From the NCBI GenBank assembly GCA_030141605.1, contig JAQGDQ010000605.1:15368-79367 (forward strand): a stretch of DNA of 64,000 nt. Direction: 5' to 3'. Shown here one piece after another: positions 34,590-47,938 of this stretch (positions within the stretch are counted from its first letter, which is position 1; each line of letters opens with the position of its first letter). This stretch comes from Tubiluchus corallicola (taxonomy: Eukaryota; Priapulida; Priapulimorpha; Priapulimorphida; Tubiluchidae). The translations under genes were made by a program, and so were the position numbers. The notes under the pieces were generated by a model. The model was not told the DNA's origin, made no database searches, and saw only the letters and a list, made by a program, of their open reading frames with translations.

Positions 34590-37500
34590 AGACAAACAAT
34601 GTTATTTATTCTGTCAACATTCAAGGATTACCTTACAGAAGACAGCCATTTGCCTAAATAACACATCTATTTATGATACACATGTTTACAAAAATAATTA
34701 ACATTTTTCTCCATTCATAAAGAAAATTACAAAGTTATTAAGGCTCCAAATTTACATCATTCCATTTGGCAGTTGTGTCTACGTATCAGTTTACATCCAG
34801 TAAAAGAGGCGGTTGGGGTAAAGGTAAAAGTACGATAACGAACTTCTGATATGAACAAGCAGTGAAACCCTTAAATCAGAAAGTACAACGTACAAAATGC
34901 ATAATTCGTCTCAGTACTTTACAGAAACAATGGCTTCTCAACTTCCAATTCGCATGTGTGGCATTTAAATTATACGTTTACACCATGTACCAACACACAC
35001 TGTTTAAAATATATCAATCCTTAACAAACATAAAAATGAAAATATAATTAGCTAAAAATACGTAATGAAAAACTGCCACTTATCCGTCCACACTAACATA
35101 GGTGAAGGAAAAGTATGAGTGTCAGTAAATTTCATGGTGTTTTACCAAGTCATGAATAAAATATACAAACAAGACAGCAAAAAAGCAAAACATTGCTCAT
35201 ACAATAATATAAACTATTAAAAGCTATATTTTTCTTTCTTAAAAACAGCTAAACAATTACATATACATAATGTAATAGGAACAGACAAGCACTACATTAT
35301 CTATTATTAAGTAATTAATAGAATCCACACTACATCTCTAATTTGATTTTAGTTAAAATAAACTCTTGAAGGGCATAAAAAAGGTGAGTTTCTATTTCTA
35401 ACTTTCAGCTTAGTTGTTAAGAAAGATTTTTACAATTTGAAAATTTGATTTAAGCCGTACAAATTGTACATTTAAGCTGTAGAATTTATATAAATATACA
35501 TCTTAAAAGCAACAACTACGGTCCACTTCTCTCTACTCATCAGATTCAAAAAGTAGAAAAGGCATTTGCCAGTAGTAGTTAGTATTATAACAATTAACAA
35601 TATGTAACAATACAACAACCCGAAAAAAATTACAGACATGGTTATGATAGAGAATAAAGATATAGGTAAATTAGTATTTACAAGTTCTTCTCTCACTTAC
35701 CTGCACAACACAAAGGTGACTAAACATAAACTGCTTAAAACAACCATAACATCATATGTACAATAAACTACCCAATATTTTCTAACATAGACTCTTTCAA
35801 ATTAACAGTTTTAAGCATGTGGATGGACATAAATTTACATTTACATTATATACATTTGGTAAGAAATAATTTGACTAACTGCTCTAGAGATTGGATATCT
35901 GCTAAAATTGATTTCAATTCTTTCAAACTCTCTGCACTTGCAACACGCAAGATTGGCCAGGCGTGGCAACTTTTCACCTTTGCTTTATAAATTTTCCACT
36001 AACTCTGAAGCACAAATTCCATAAAACACGCACAAATAATCATATATAGTATCAACAGTCAACACTCAAACATCAAACTCGATATATTGTTGTGTCTGAA
36101 AACTATCAATTATCACTAATCATTTCATATAAGTGATACCTAACAATCGTATATTGCCAAACAGTAAATTATTTTCCGATTACATAGATGACTTTCCCAC
36201 AATTTAAGGTAGGCACACACTGCAACTGATTACGATAATTATCAAATGCTGTCATGATCAATAAAATATAAAAATTGTCACTTAGGTAATTCGTTACGAT
36301 GAAGTTACTTTTGTCCAGTCACATTACAGTTTCAATTGCCAACACCTACTAATAGAATTAAAATTTCGCAATAAAAATATTTACCTAAAATAAGAATGAA
36401 CTCTCAACAGTTCATAAGTAATCTTAGTACAAGAAAAGCAAAAGTATTCCATACACATTTAACATGAAATCACTATACACTAACTTTATGTAAAAAAATG
36501 TGTTGTTTACTATATTGTTACGATGCAAGCAAGACAGAGATATTAGAGAATTATTATAACGAACATTTTTACCATGTGTCTATGAAATAACTAATTAAAC
36601 GCTATTAATATATTTACGTAACAGGTCAACTCCATTATTCAAATTATGACTCTCACACGTAGAAATCACAAAAAATAATGGCGCCAATAAAAATATTGTA
36701 ATTACTACAAAGAATGAAAATTTCAGTTTAACTTGAATGCTCTGCTTTAGGTAAAAGTTTTTTAACCAAAGTGTGATTGTAGTCAGCTGCAAGTTACTGT
36801 AATATTTGACATGGACAAGAATACAAATGCCATGAACAATTGCCATCAACATAAAAATACTGCTAAAATAACATTGATACATATATACATACATACATTC
36901 ATGCACATATATATATATGTATGTATTACACAATGCATTTTCACTTTTCATAAAACGTGGACACGTATGACATAATATACATCTTGATTAGTTATAAGCA
37001 ATTTAATAAAACTAATGGAAATCTAAATGGCATGTCAAAAATGTACACAATAACTTCATACTGTTCCACGACGTATGCATTACTAAATCACAAAACTTTG
37101 ACTAGTCAAAATTTCTCTGCTTTGGTCAACAACAGACTTTCCAGGAAAAAGTACAAACATCAGTACAACATGGTCCAGGACCAACAGCAGCTAATTGTTG
37201 TAAACACACATACAATTTAATGACAACACACTGGTAGTGAAAGCATCAATTAGCTTTTCTTTGTATAATATCTTTCAAAGGCTGAATGCAGTTAATTAGT
37301 CAAATGATTACCAAGCATATCATCAGTGCTACTGACACTTCCAATTTTGAGGCTAATTTTGTATCGTTTCTAATTTGAAATTCAGTAATTATTATTTCTT
37401 CAAATTATACTGCCAGTATGCAGAAGAAAATGGTTAATATTTTGCATTCAACATTATACCAAAGTACAATATCATTAATCTGGTAGGATATAGCAAAAAT

Positions 37501-38318
37501 ACAGTGTGTCTTGGCATAGATTATGATGTAGTGTAATTACATTAATTACAATAAGTATAGTTGGCCTCACAGGTATCATTTTTACATGACTAGATTTTCA
37601 CCAAAACTTCATGAAGTTTCTTTTTTATTAACATTAATCTGTAGACGCTGTGTTCCAAAAATGAGAATGCACTAACCCTTGTATTGCATGCAACAGTACG
37701 GGGAAAATATAGTTGAAGTATGATTGTGAAATCAAAGCTAAAGTTCAATTTGATTCATTTATAAAAAGAACCCAAGACAAAGTAACTGATCTCTCCCTCG
37801 AAAGGCATTCTCAATGGATCTCTCAATACAATTTGATTTCATAACCAACACAACATGCCTAGACATATACATAAGTTAGTTTTTGAAAATGAACGAAACA
37901 GTTACATGCGATAAGATTGCTACTCTTAAATGTGCGTAGCTTAGCAAAATCAATGTAGGCAACTGGCACATTATTACATGTTGTAGATGCTTGCTTTCCA
38001 CTCTACCGGATGGCACCACCAGATGCTTGCTTTTCACTCTACCAGATGGCACCACCAGACGTACAAATGTTTGCTCATGAGCACTCCGTCCTACGCTTGG
38101 CCTTCAATTGACTGACACCGCTGGTAAGCTGGTGTGGCCTTCAGGCAGTAACTTCAAATCACATACGCTTTAAGTAAGATGTCTGTACTGTGATCACCAT
38201 GTATATAACCAGAGGCATAGAATGATTACTGTAGCGTCTGCTGAGTACTCTGCTAGGGTTGTACTAATTCTGAAAAGTCTGCTGTTGCTAATTTGGTGCA
38301 CTTCACACATCCTTTTAC
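34590..38318 (-). other. Probable FoxO 3' UTR exon
   Basis: FoxO coding exon 2 does not simply run into a UTR: six bases after its stop is a strong donor (AAAAAG|GTAATT at 49800/49799). In vertebrate FOXO genes the last exon is likewise a long non-coding 3' UTR. On the minus strand an acceptor (TTATTATTTCAG) precedes 38318. The following 3.7 kb is AT-rich, free of transposons and free of real open frames, and it stops near AATAAA on the minus strand (34605-34610). Exon placement is inference; the acceptor could be another AG nearby. Confidence 0.4.
37990..38066. repeat. Short 38-bp tandem duplication
   Basis: The segment ATGCTTGCTTTCCACTCTAC followed by CGGATGGCACCACCAG occurs twice in a row with two changes. 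Confidence 0.8.
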
Positions 38319-39348
38319 CTGAAATAATAAATGAAGAAGCGGATATGAGCGACAAAAATGACAATATCACATCAAACATTTTTATGACTACTAGGCACAT
38401 AGATCCAAAGTACATGTCCCACTTGTGTCAAGATTTAAGCACACGTGTAATGCATTCTACTGTAGTACACAACATGCATGGCGTGACTACCATATCTAAC
38501 CGGAACTAGGTTTCGTGGCTTACACTGAGTAATTTGAACATTGACAACAGAATTTCCAGTAAGAGCAAGGTGGTATTAGACTCGACAACACACCGATCAT
38601 AATACGCTTGTCCTTACAGAGCTTGTTCTATAGCGCCTATGTATTTTACAAAGCCATTAGCGAATTAATTAAAGTACTGAGGTTTATTGTTTTATTATGT
38701 AATAATAATCAAAAGTATCGCAATAGTTATGTTTTATACCTAAGTTGCTCGCATTACACTGACAAGCCGTCTTCTGACAAATATCATAATTATGCGAAAA
38801 TTTTCAATTATATTTATATATTTTTATATCTTATTTATTTTATTTATGTACTATTAACTCTTTTTTTACGTTACAAAAGTCTTTACTTTGTTTCGAGTCT
38901 AAATTAAGGAGAATGATATCTAAGTACTGTTATGTTTGCACTTAACATTTACGCGCAAAAAACTACCAGCTTTCTAGCGGTCAAAATTCAAGACCCTACA
39001 CAAACATCTGACCAATTTAAGAGTTAATTTCTGATCAAATTTTCTGCGAAGTTGTAAAATTATCCAATATCGTAATGCGTATAAATAATGACTGTAATTT
39101 ACTAAACTAATTTTACGTTCACATATTACACCAGCAGCCTCGATCTCATTTCAAGCAATTGTTAATATCACTGGCTTTTATGTGACCACGTTAACTGAAG
39201 CAACAACGTTTAATGCTCTCTGTTTGCTATCAACGGATGGCGTCACGATTGTACACAACTAAATGTAATAAATTGCACAGTGGAAAAGTGTTTGCAGTAC
39301 CATAATGCAGTGTATGAATATGACATCATTGACATGATAAAATAACTA
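38319..39348. other. Within presumed FoxO intron 2, nothing recognised
   Basis: AT-rich, with no coding exon, transposon termini or tandem repeat that I can define. Confidence 0.3.
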
Positions 39349-39739
39349 CAGCCAACCTCGCATATAAGGGACACCTCCGGACCGGAAAAAACCGTCCCTT
39401 ATTTCCAATGTTGAGTCAGAGCGAGGGTGTATCTAGACCTGTACTTTTACCCATATTTTTGTGGATTATTGCTACACATTCAGTGCAAACGGTATGTAGG
39501 AAGCTCCTTCAGTGATGCGAGATGTATGTGACCATGGAAACCGAGCTGTTCGAAGGCTGAGTTTGCGAAAAAGTGAGGTTAAAAATCGATCACTTTGATC
39601 TTATATGCGAGGTAATTTACCTGGGTTTCTATTACACGGGACCTGAAGATATCGTCCCTTATAACCGAAAGTCCCTTATATCAGAGTACCTTATATACGA
39701 AGATTTTATAAGGAAAAACGTTACGAAAAATCGGGACTG
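39349..39739. mobile_element. Possible pogo/Tigger-like MITE
   Basis: Begins TA|CAGCCAACCTCGCATATAAG and may end ACTG|TA. The inside repeats GTCCCTTAT motifs in both orientations. The CAG...CTG ends, TA flanks and AACCTCG.ATATAAGGGAC start resemble Tc1/mariner-type Tigger ends. The right end is weak. Confidence 0.4.
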
Positions 39740-40750
39740 TAATAATCTGTGGTAATTATATGAAACATTAATTTTGCAAACCAGAAACGTATAAGTGAAA
39801 ATATTTAATTATGCAAGACCAAACAAAATCGACAATCGTAATGAACCAAAACTCATTAAGCTATAAAGACATAATGCATTACGAATTTGCGTATTATTGA
39901 AGCTTATTAAATACACAAGATCACCCAACATGAACTTTTTGACAAACATTCTTGACCACATAACATTGTGGTAAATTAGGAGAGCATAAAGTGCTTAATC
40001 ATATCGGTTATGATCCGGAGTCACCTCGACCTACATACGATACAGTACAACCAGCTGGGCACATTCCTGCGGTGCGCCATCTAGCGGCCGCAACTAATAG
40101 CTGACTGCCTTATCTCTCTACAGCACGAGTTGATAACAGCTACGTTAGGAAGATTAAGCTAGTTACGAGATCGCAGAGGTGCGCCGAGCTACTGGATCAA
40201 TATCATAAGTAGAAACGACTACTCGGTTGAGAACTGTGAGACTGAATTAGCTCAATGTAGCGACATTATGAGCAATGATTCATCGATCGAACACGCACCT
40301 AATAATTAAACACACAGCCATGCACGACAACCCCTTAAAACTACTTATCCAACTGGGAAGGTTTGCATAATTAACGAATCGGCAATTAACGTGCTATTTG
40401 GCCGTAGTTTACTTTTAGCGCGTACCCAATGTCACCCTTCGGTATAGAAACAGCTTACAAGATTAAGCAACACTCAATCTGGCGGATAGTTGGCTGATTG
40501 ACACACTGCAAAGCGAACAGGGCCGACACTTTTTGTAACTCCACAAGAGATGCTGAATTAAAAAGAATTACTAAGGAAGAACAAATGCAGACAAGGATTG
40601 TGAATCGTTCGTGTTAGCTCAAATCATTCAAAGAATTTTCATTATGAACAAAACTAGTTTACAGGAGCGCATATTTAATGCACTTTTCTCAACATTATTG
40701 TTCATTCTTCTTGAATAGCGTACTCGTTACATCCCGCGACGTTATGTCGT

Positions 40751-41299
40751 TTAAAGGAAAACCGGATGATTGTGTAAACATTAGTTCAGAATAAAGAATG
40801 CTCTAAAATATTGAAAACTACAATAGCTTTTTGTAAAGCTTAGATTAAACAATAATTACCTCGGATACTCAAATTTCGTTAAACTTTCAAAGCTACGCGC
40901 GGCTCAATAAATGTACTAAGATTGACAACGGCGCCTTTTTGTCACATTCGCGTGGCTGACAAATAGAAGGCGGTACCGTGATAACCATGATCGTGAACTG
41001 CTGTGTTAGTTTCTGACGTCATATGATGTAAAGCCCATTTTTCGTGTCAGCATGTGTTTAAGCAGTACTGTAACACTTATGCAAATGTGCTTGACGCGCA
41101 AGAGAAGACGCCTGCCATTGCACAAAATGTGGTTAGTTTCTGACGTAAGCAATAGCTGTGTTCGGTTGCCGGTTAACTTTCTAAGCTAATTATTCAAATA
41201 TAAGGAACAATTGTGAACTTTTATAGGCAAGAAAATGTATATTTTGGACAGTAAATTAAAATGGGATTGAGTATAAACAATTGTCCGGTCTTCCTTTAA
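40751..41299 (+). mobile_element. TTAA MITE, family 1, full-length copy
   Basis: TTAAAGGAAAACCGGATGAT at the left, TTGTCCGGTCTTCCTTTAA at the right. 549 bp. It directly abuts a family 3 fragment with a shared TTAA at 41296-41299, so two insertions used neighbouring or the same target site. Confidence 0.85.
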
Positions 41300-41740
41300 G
41301 GTGAAGAAATATCACTTTAAAAGTATGCTCCAAAAACTTTTCACCCGAAGTTCTATTATTTAATATCACGCTTACCTGCTTGAAAGACATATGTAGCTAG
41401 AAAAGAAATTCTTAGTAGTTTAAGATCTTCGTGCCAACTAGGAAAATGTCACTGACACACCTTCCCAGTGTGCACCACTGACTCACCAAAAAGAGAAGAT
41501 ACGGTAATTTATACTTTTGTTTAATTAAAATTTACAAGTTTGTTCAAGTGAAACACGTGCTACGAATGCTTTGATTATTTTATAAACTTTACACAATGTT
41601 ATCTAAATTTGCTTCAAACGACCTATCGTTAAAAGGGCTACGTCTAACAGCCATCAATGTGTGCAATATGGTAGCAGATACAAAATTTCCAGACGATTTT
41701 TGTCAACTTTATGTAAGCAAAGGGTTTTCTTGTGGCTTAA
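41300..41740 (+). mobile_element. TTAA MITE, family 3, diverged copy (plus)
   Basis: A diverged match to the right part of 28243-28932 (CTTACCTGCT, TAGAAAAGAAA, AAAATGTC.CTGAC, CAATGTTATCTAAA), ending GGGTTTTCTTGTGGCTTAA. The left end is not recognisable. Confidence 0.65.
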
Positions 41741-41770
41741 ATCTACCTTTTTATACATGTATCAAATCAC

Positions 41771-42435
41771 TTAAAGCACAAGAAAACCCTTCATAAACAT
41801 AAAGCTTGAAAAATTCGTTTTGAAATTTTATATCGCTTACATAAACGGCAGTCACGCTGTATAAAACACGTAAATTTAAACTCCCGCGATGACCGTTAGA
41901 CGCAGCCATTTTCACGACAGGTCATTTGAAACAAGTTTAGATAACATTTTGTAAAGTTTGAAAAAATAATGAGAGCATTCGTAGCGCATAAGTCACTAAC
42001 CAAATAAAATTTAAAATTACTGTATCTTGTCAATAAGATTAAAAATACGTTTTTTGTTAGTGAGTAGTGCACCCTGTAGGGTGAGTCAGCGACATTTTAC
42101 CAATTGGTGAAAACATTTTAAATAATTAATAATTTTCTTTTCTAGTTACATAAATCTCTCTAGTAGGTAAGCGAAAAACTAAGTAATATAGATTTGCACG
42201 GAAAGTCTTTTGAGATATAATTTAACATTGCCTTTCCTTCGCTTGATTTACATTTGGTACATGACGTCATGTAATGGCGACTTCGGAACAGTATTGCGGG
42301 AGATATAAAATGAAAACAAACTAAAATTACTTTCAGTGCGAGTAAGATATATGCATAAAATTGCTATAAAGTAATATAATTTTTTAAGGCGATTTTTCTG
42401 AAACCTACTTCAGGTACCCCTTTTCTTGTCCTTAA
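41771..42435 (-). mobile_element. TTAA MITE, family 3, reverse copy
   Basis: TTAAAGCACAAGAAAACCCT at its left and TTTTCTTGTCCTTAA at its right. It is the near-perfect reverse complement of 28243-28932. With the copy at 41300-41740 it forms a tail-to-tail pair separated by 30 bp. Confidence 0.85.
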
Positions 42436-43260
42436 AGGCTCAACTCAGGATGCAGCTGACCTGTGTGGCTTCAACTACGGTTTGTGGGCTTCACCCGAAC
42501 AACCGCATAGTTTATACGAACAATCCAATATATTACAATTTAATCTACATACTCGCACTGACTTAAAAAGTGTGGGACAAACCAAAGCTGAACCTCCGGA
42601 ATTTCCTCTTTTCCATTACAACTATCACAACCGCACAAAACCCTCGAACACGTACTGCACGCATGCACAAAATTTGGTCATTTTCGAAACGGAGACGGTT
42701 AAATTTGGTTTTAGCTATGCTACGTATTTTCAAATTCCACATTCATGACGACTGTAAAGGTTCAATCTTCTTAGAATGTAAAATGCAAAGGGCGCAATGT
42801 TGCATTGGCATTCTGCACTTTGCCTGCTTGCACTTTCTGTAGCATCTTGAAAATGTCGTATCTATTTTTGTAACAGAAAGTAAGTGATGGAAACGTATCA
42901 CTTGCAATGCACTGGACTTTTTTTACGATTTCGGGAAACCAAAATAATATTTGAAAGTTTAGTGATCACGCCAGGTGCATTTACGTGTTGACACTTGAGT
43001 TTTATTCTAGAAGCAGTGTAATTAACGAGCACGTATCAGAAGCTTTCAGCATTCACGTCTTGTAACATTTGACATTATGGTTACTGTAAATGTTAGCTAA
43101 TAAAGTTTAAAACTGAACTTCAGCAGTGCAATTCTTAGTTCCCAATTTCCACGACATTATCGAAAACATTCACTTTCGTCATGTAGTAACCATTCATTTT
43201 AAATCAATTTTTTGCAAATTAAAAAACCGGTTAGAACTAATAAATCGATTTTTGGGCGAG
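42436..43260. other. FoxO intron 2, nothing recognised
   Basis: Two overlapping open frames of 88-90 codons (42482-42842) show no protein-like features, so I treat them as chance. Confidence 0.3.
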
Positions 43261-43261
43261 T

Positions 43262-43352
43262 GTTATAGCCGAGTGGTTAGCGTGCGTATGTGGTAGTGAC
43301 CAAAATTAAGCAACCCGAGCTGATTAGTGTTTGGACGCCTGACCAAGTTGAA
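43262..43352 (+). repeat. tRNA-like plus 5S-like SINE head
   Basis: TTATAGCCGAGTGGTTAGCG matches a tRNA D-arm with a good A box (TAGCCGAGTGG). Right after it, AATTAAGCAACCCGAGCTGA and TTAGTGTTTGGACGCCTGAC match the 5S rRNA internal control region. No tRNA B box or acceptor stem closes the first part, so it is not a tRNA gene. It looks like a composite Pol III-derived SINE head. Confidence 0.45.
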
Positions 43353-43870
43353 TGCTCGTCTGGGCGGTTACAAACGCTAGACTACCCTGTGAATAAACCC
43401 TCCAAACATGGCGCAGTTTGGACAACTCTACGGATCCATGTAGCGTCTCGTCTGGGCGGTTACAGACGCTAGACTACCCTGTGAATAAACCCTCCAAACA
43501 TGGCGCAGTTTGGACAACTCTACGGATCCATGTAGTGTCTCGTCTGGGCGGTTACAGACGCTAGACTACCCTGTGAATAAACCCTCCAAACATGGCGCAG
43601 TTTGAACAACTCTACGGATCCATGTAGTGTCTCGTCTGGGCGGTTACAGACGCTAGACTACCCTGTGAATAAACCCTCCAAACATGGCGCAGTTCGAACA
43701 ACTCTACGGATCCATGTAGTGTCTCGTCTGGGTGGTTACAGACGCTAGACTACCCTGTGAATAAACCCTCCAAACATGGCGCAGTTTGGACAACTCTACG
43801 GATCCATGTAGTGTCTCGTCTGGGTGGTTACAGACGCTAGACTACCCAGTGAATAAACCCTCCAAACAGT
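43353..43870 (+). repeat. 93-bp tandem array after SINE head
   Basis: About 5.5 copies of a 93-bp unit starting TCTCGTCTGGGCGGTTACAG and containing CCTGTGAATAAACCCTCC. The first unit follows the 5S-like head directly. The copies differ by only one or two bases, suggesting recent amplification. The tail of the last copy (from about 43868) diverges. Confidence 0.95.
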
Positions 43871-44654
43871 TCTCCAGTTATCACAAGTGCTGGGATGTAA
43901 AACTGAAAATGCCAGGACAACGTGACACATATAGGTTGATAATAAAAAAGGCATACAACTATGCAACGACTATTAGTATTGCTAGGAGGCAGTGTGATAA
44001 AAATAACTTCAACAGCTCGTTTACTTTCACTAATCGTGATGGAAGAGCACGTTGGCAAAATGCCAAGAAAGAAACTGGTACATCCTAAGGCAAATGAAAT
44101 GTTGAGCTAATAACAAAGAAATCTTTGACGATAACCATACGTAAGCAAAGCATAATATGAATGCTATACTTGACTTGAATGGAAACTACTTATTATGATT
44201 CTATATCTGCAGCGAAGAGGAAAAATGGAAAAACGGTTCTAAATAATATAAAGAAATTAATTAAATACTTTTGCTATCAATACAGCAAGCCAAAATAAAC
44301 AAATTTTTATATTACTTGAAAAATTTTAACTACAGGTAAGTCCAGAAAAAATTACTTGGAAATTCTTTAATAATAATGTAGCAAAATTACAAGTCAAAAA
44401 GGCATCAAAATTTAACAGAACAAGAATGATATATATATTTATATATATAAATGTAGTGGTAAGTTTTATGTTTCATTTTTACTAAACTTTTTAAAATGTG
44501 TTTAAAATTGTATTTTTACAACACAGAAAGGGAAATTTTTCCAAAATTTACCGTTTTAAATGAAAACGAAACTTTTCTATATTACTACTAAGCGTCTTGT
44601 ATAGCATCCAAGCATTCAACGCTACAAATGACTATCTAGTACTAAAACAGTCAG

Positions 44655-44960
44655 CATTTCATTGTAGTGTATAATAGGTGTATACAATGTACTTCATGTT
44701 TTATATTGAATTGAGTGAATTTAGGCAAAAAATGTAATACTGTACTGTAGAACAGTGCTACTAACTAATGTTCTGTTTTGTATTCAGTGTCACAAATGAA
44801 CTTACAGAACATGTACTGCAATACACAGCACTTCACTGTAGTGTATAATAGGTGTATACAGTAAACTTCAAGCTTAATATTGAATTCAGTGAGTTTAGGC
44901 AAAAGTGTAATACAGTACTATGTTCTGTATTGTATTTAGTGCACAATGAACTTATATAGT
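44655..44960. repeat. Diverged tandem duplication (~180 bp)
   Basis: TGTAGTGTATAATAGGTGTA occurs at about 44663 and 44838, each followed by a similar stretch with ATATTGAATT.AGTGA.TTTAGGC and ending in a chain of AACAGTGCTAC/ATGTTCTGT.TTGTATT motifs. Confidence 0.7.
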
Positions 44961-45237
44961 ACATGTAGTGCACAATACACAGCACTTGTCTGTAATGCAC
45001 TGAACTTCTTGTATTATACTCAGTGTTACAAATATAAGTATGCTACCCTACATGGACACGTGTTATGTCAAGAATGTTTAACCTTGAGTACACCTTGACG
45101 ATCAACCTAATCAGGTCAATATTTAGCGAGGTCTACTTAACCAAACACACAGGTCCCGGTAACATCACAGAAGGGCATACCCTGTTTCCAGGCATATGAA
45201 GGTCACATGACAAGGAGAAAACCAAATGCAACTCTCG

Positions 45238-45840
45238 TCAATGGAAAACAGGGTGACTTTTCATATCCAACCCTTTTTCAAGTACGGCAAAAAGTATTAT
45301 TTCATGACCTATAGTAATGCCAAAACGTTTTTGGTGATAAAATAAAAGGTCAAAAACTTAACGGGCGAGCCCAGCTAGTGATGATGTCACAAATGAACAC
45401 AATTTTCAACAATACAAAATCCCACGAGCATATTGCACGTGTTTATAAAAGCGAAAATTGAAGTACAGTGTTGCTACAAACTCGGCAAATTTTACGCTTA
45501 GAATTAAAATTTCAAGTTTACGCTATGCTCATGCACGAGCTCTCGAACGTGTACACTACGTCACAAATTAACAACTCTGAACTGAGACGCACAGCATCTG
45601 CTTTTGCCAAAGGTGTTACCGAGATGCAGCCGCTAGATCACCGCTAATGTCATCTAATCAGCGAATTGTGAAATGCAAGTAACAACGAAGAACTTGCCCC
45701 AAGAAACGTGTTTATTACCATTCCGCCAGTAATACTTATTTCACAGATGTCATTCTTGAAAAATAGCACGTGTCCTTTTTCATTTTATAGAGTAGAATGT
45801 TTTCAACTACAATTTAAGATCGGGTCCGGTTTTCCTTTAA
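45238..45840 (+). mobile_element. TTAA MITE, family 2, copy C
   Basis: The left end has decayed to TCAATGGAAAACAGGGTGAC; the right end GGGTCCGGTTTTCCTTTAA is intact and looks like the family 1 terminus. It shares the family core (GATGATGTCACAAATGAACA, TTGCACGTGTTTATAAAAGC). It lies in FoxO intron 2. Confidence 0.75.
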
Positions 45841-47938
45841 CAAAAGTAGATTTCGCCCGGTTTCGATTTGTACTTTTTTCACAAAACCTGAATGCGTTTT
45901 CTCATAATTTCTCCAGTTTAAACAGAGTTCAGCTGGTGATGTGCATTCTGAAGTACTTGTATATGAGAAAGATGTTGCAAGTGCCATTTGTGTAAAGCTT
46001 AGGGTGCTAGAGAGATATCTAATATTATGTAGATAGATTTTACATTGTTTACCGCACCAAAAATATTGTTACAGACGCCATACAGTATTTTAATTTTTGT
46101 TTTTTTATAAATTTTTATTGCACGTGTGATTTTTTTAATGAAAAATCTAAAAGAAAGTTCAATCAATCATATCATATTAAAGTATGATGTTTTGACCCTT
46201 GGTAATTTTGTTGCCCTTTCAAGGATACGAGATCATATAACATTCACAAGGATGTGTAAGATTGACAAGCACGAAGTCAGCAAAATTCCACGCGCAGGTC
46301 AAGCAGCGGTCAATCTAGTCGGACCGGTTGCAAGATCTTGAGTTGGCGGTGGTACAAGCGAAATAGGAAATTTCCCAGAAACAGCAAGTGATTATCCCGA
46401 ACAGGAACCAGACAAAGAAAGTTAGAACGAGCGAATCGTCACGCTCTCTAATAATATGAATTTCAGTTATTGAGATTCATTCATCCAAGGACAAAAAATG
46501 AATGATTTAAAAAACGCGTCGGACACTATTATATGGGGCAAATCAAATTTGTTTAATCCTACCACACTGACCTTGAACGTTTGAACCTGAACGTGAACCG
46601 CCCACCACCTGTAACCGTTCATACAGTAATCTAAGCAGTTGTCCTAGATTCAAGAAAACTAATTTATCTTGGCTTGTTGTAAACTTACACGTAATAAAAC
46701 TTGTTTAAAATAAAAGATACAAAAACATTTTGTACCCAAAAAATATACTTTTGGGAATATAAACCGATTTAACCAAACCTCACACCCTAACGTGACTATA
46801 GTAATGTAAGCATATAAGAAATCTAAGATTCGTTGTGTACTAAACTTTGTAAAATAACTTAACATAATATAATTGTAATATTTAACCACTATAAGTACCG
46901 TTTACTATTATTATTATTACTGTGTTTTATTATATATTGTGTTGACGAATATAGCCCGTGTGCGGGGTTTTGTCTGTGTAGTTTTCTTTTCTTCATTGTA
47001 ATGTACTGCACTGTTTATGTAATGTTTCGTAACTTGTAATTGCAATTGTAATATTGTACCAATCTATCGCAAGTCTAACCAGAATCCCAGAGAAAACGTA
47101 AAAAACTACCGAGTAAAAAAATAGATTTAAATTAATAAGTCTTTCATCAGTTTTCCACGTAGGTAGATGTAAAATTTTATACTAAAGATATTAGAACTCA
47201 AATATATTTTTTCCGCTTTTCACAAAACTGGAAAAATTTCACCGGGGGGGCGCACTCTAATCTTTTTACAAGAGAAAAACTAAAACTGATTGGGTTAAAA
47301 ATGTAAATAATTCGAAAAAAACTAATTTATTTATCTGTGCTTAATATTCTTATGAGCTACTGTGTTAACATTCTGTTTATTCATTAAAAATTTGCACTGC
47401 AAAGCAGTCAGCCAGTACTTGCTCTACGTTCTGTACTTAATATTCTGTTTATTCATTAAAAATTTGCACTGCACAGCAGTCTGCCAGTACTTGCACTACG
47501 TTTTCATTAACCTCAGATCACAGCGATTACAGTTCCAGAGTCCACGAGGAACGCAATAATTTGACCACACTACACTGTTTACAATGCTTCAGGTGTAAGA
47601 TAAGTGCAAACGAAGGTGAAGCTAGAACGTCAGAATTAACGTACAAGATTAATGGTATCGTAAATCAAGGGCGGGGTTTGCACTTTACACATCATTACTA
47701 CTACTACTATGAAGAAAATTCATATAAACTCCAGCAAATACGAACACGTTGAAATTCAGAAACTCAGCAACAGTCCTGAAAATAAGAACAAGCTCTATTC
47801 TCATCTTCTGTCGCCTCTCTAGCTAGAATTCGAACCTATTTATAACATTTGTAGTACACTAACCAGCCAATCTTTTGCTTAGAGTTTTCACATTCAGTTT
47901 AGCTTTAAATAAATATATATATATATATATATATATAA
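45841..47938. other. FoxO intron 2, nothing firm
   Basis: Contains a direct repeat of about 75 bp (AATATTCTGTTTATTCATTA and following, at about 47342 and 47428). No exon or RNA gene is recognised. Confidence 0.3.

Noticed and set aside
38194-38415. Minus-strand open frame as a coding exon with a C-terminal hydrophobic tail
   Set aside because: Several frames are equally open and none continues to a convincing upstream exon. A 3' UTR exon of FoxO explains the acceptor better, though not certainly.
42482-42842. Two overlapping 88-90 codon frames
   Set aside because: Overlapping frames in non-coding DNA without family resemblance; probably chance.
43262-43300. A tRNA gene
   Set aside because: Only the D-arm/A-box part matches; no anticodon arm, B box or acceptor stem pairing.
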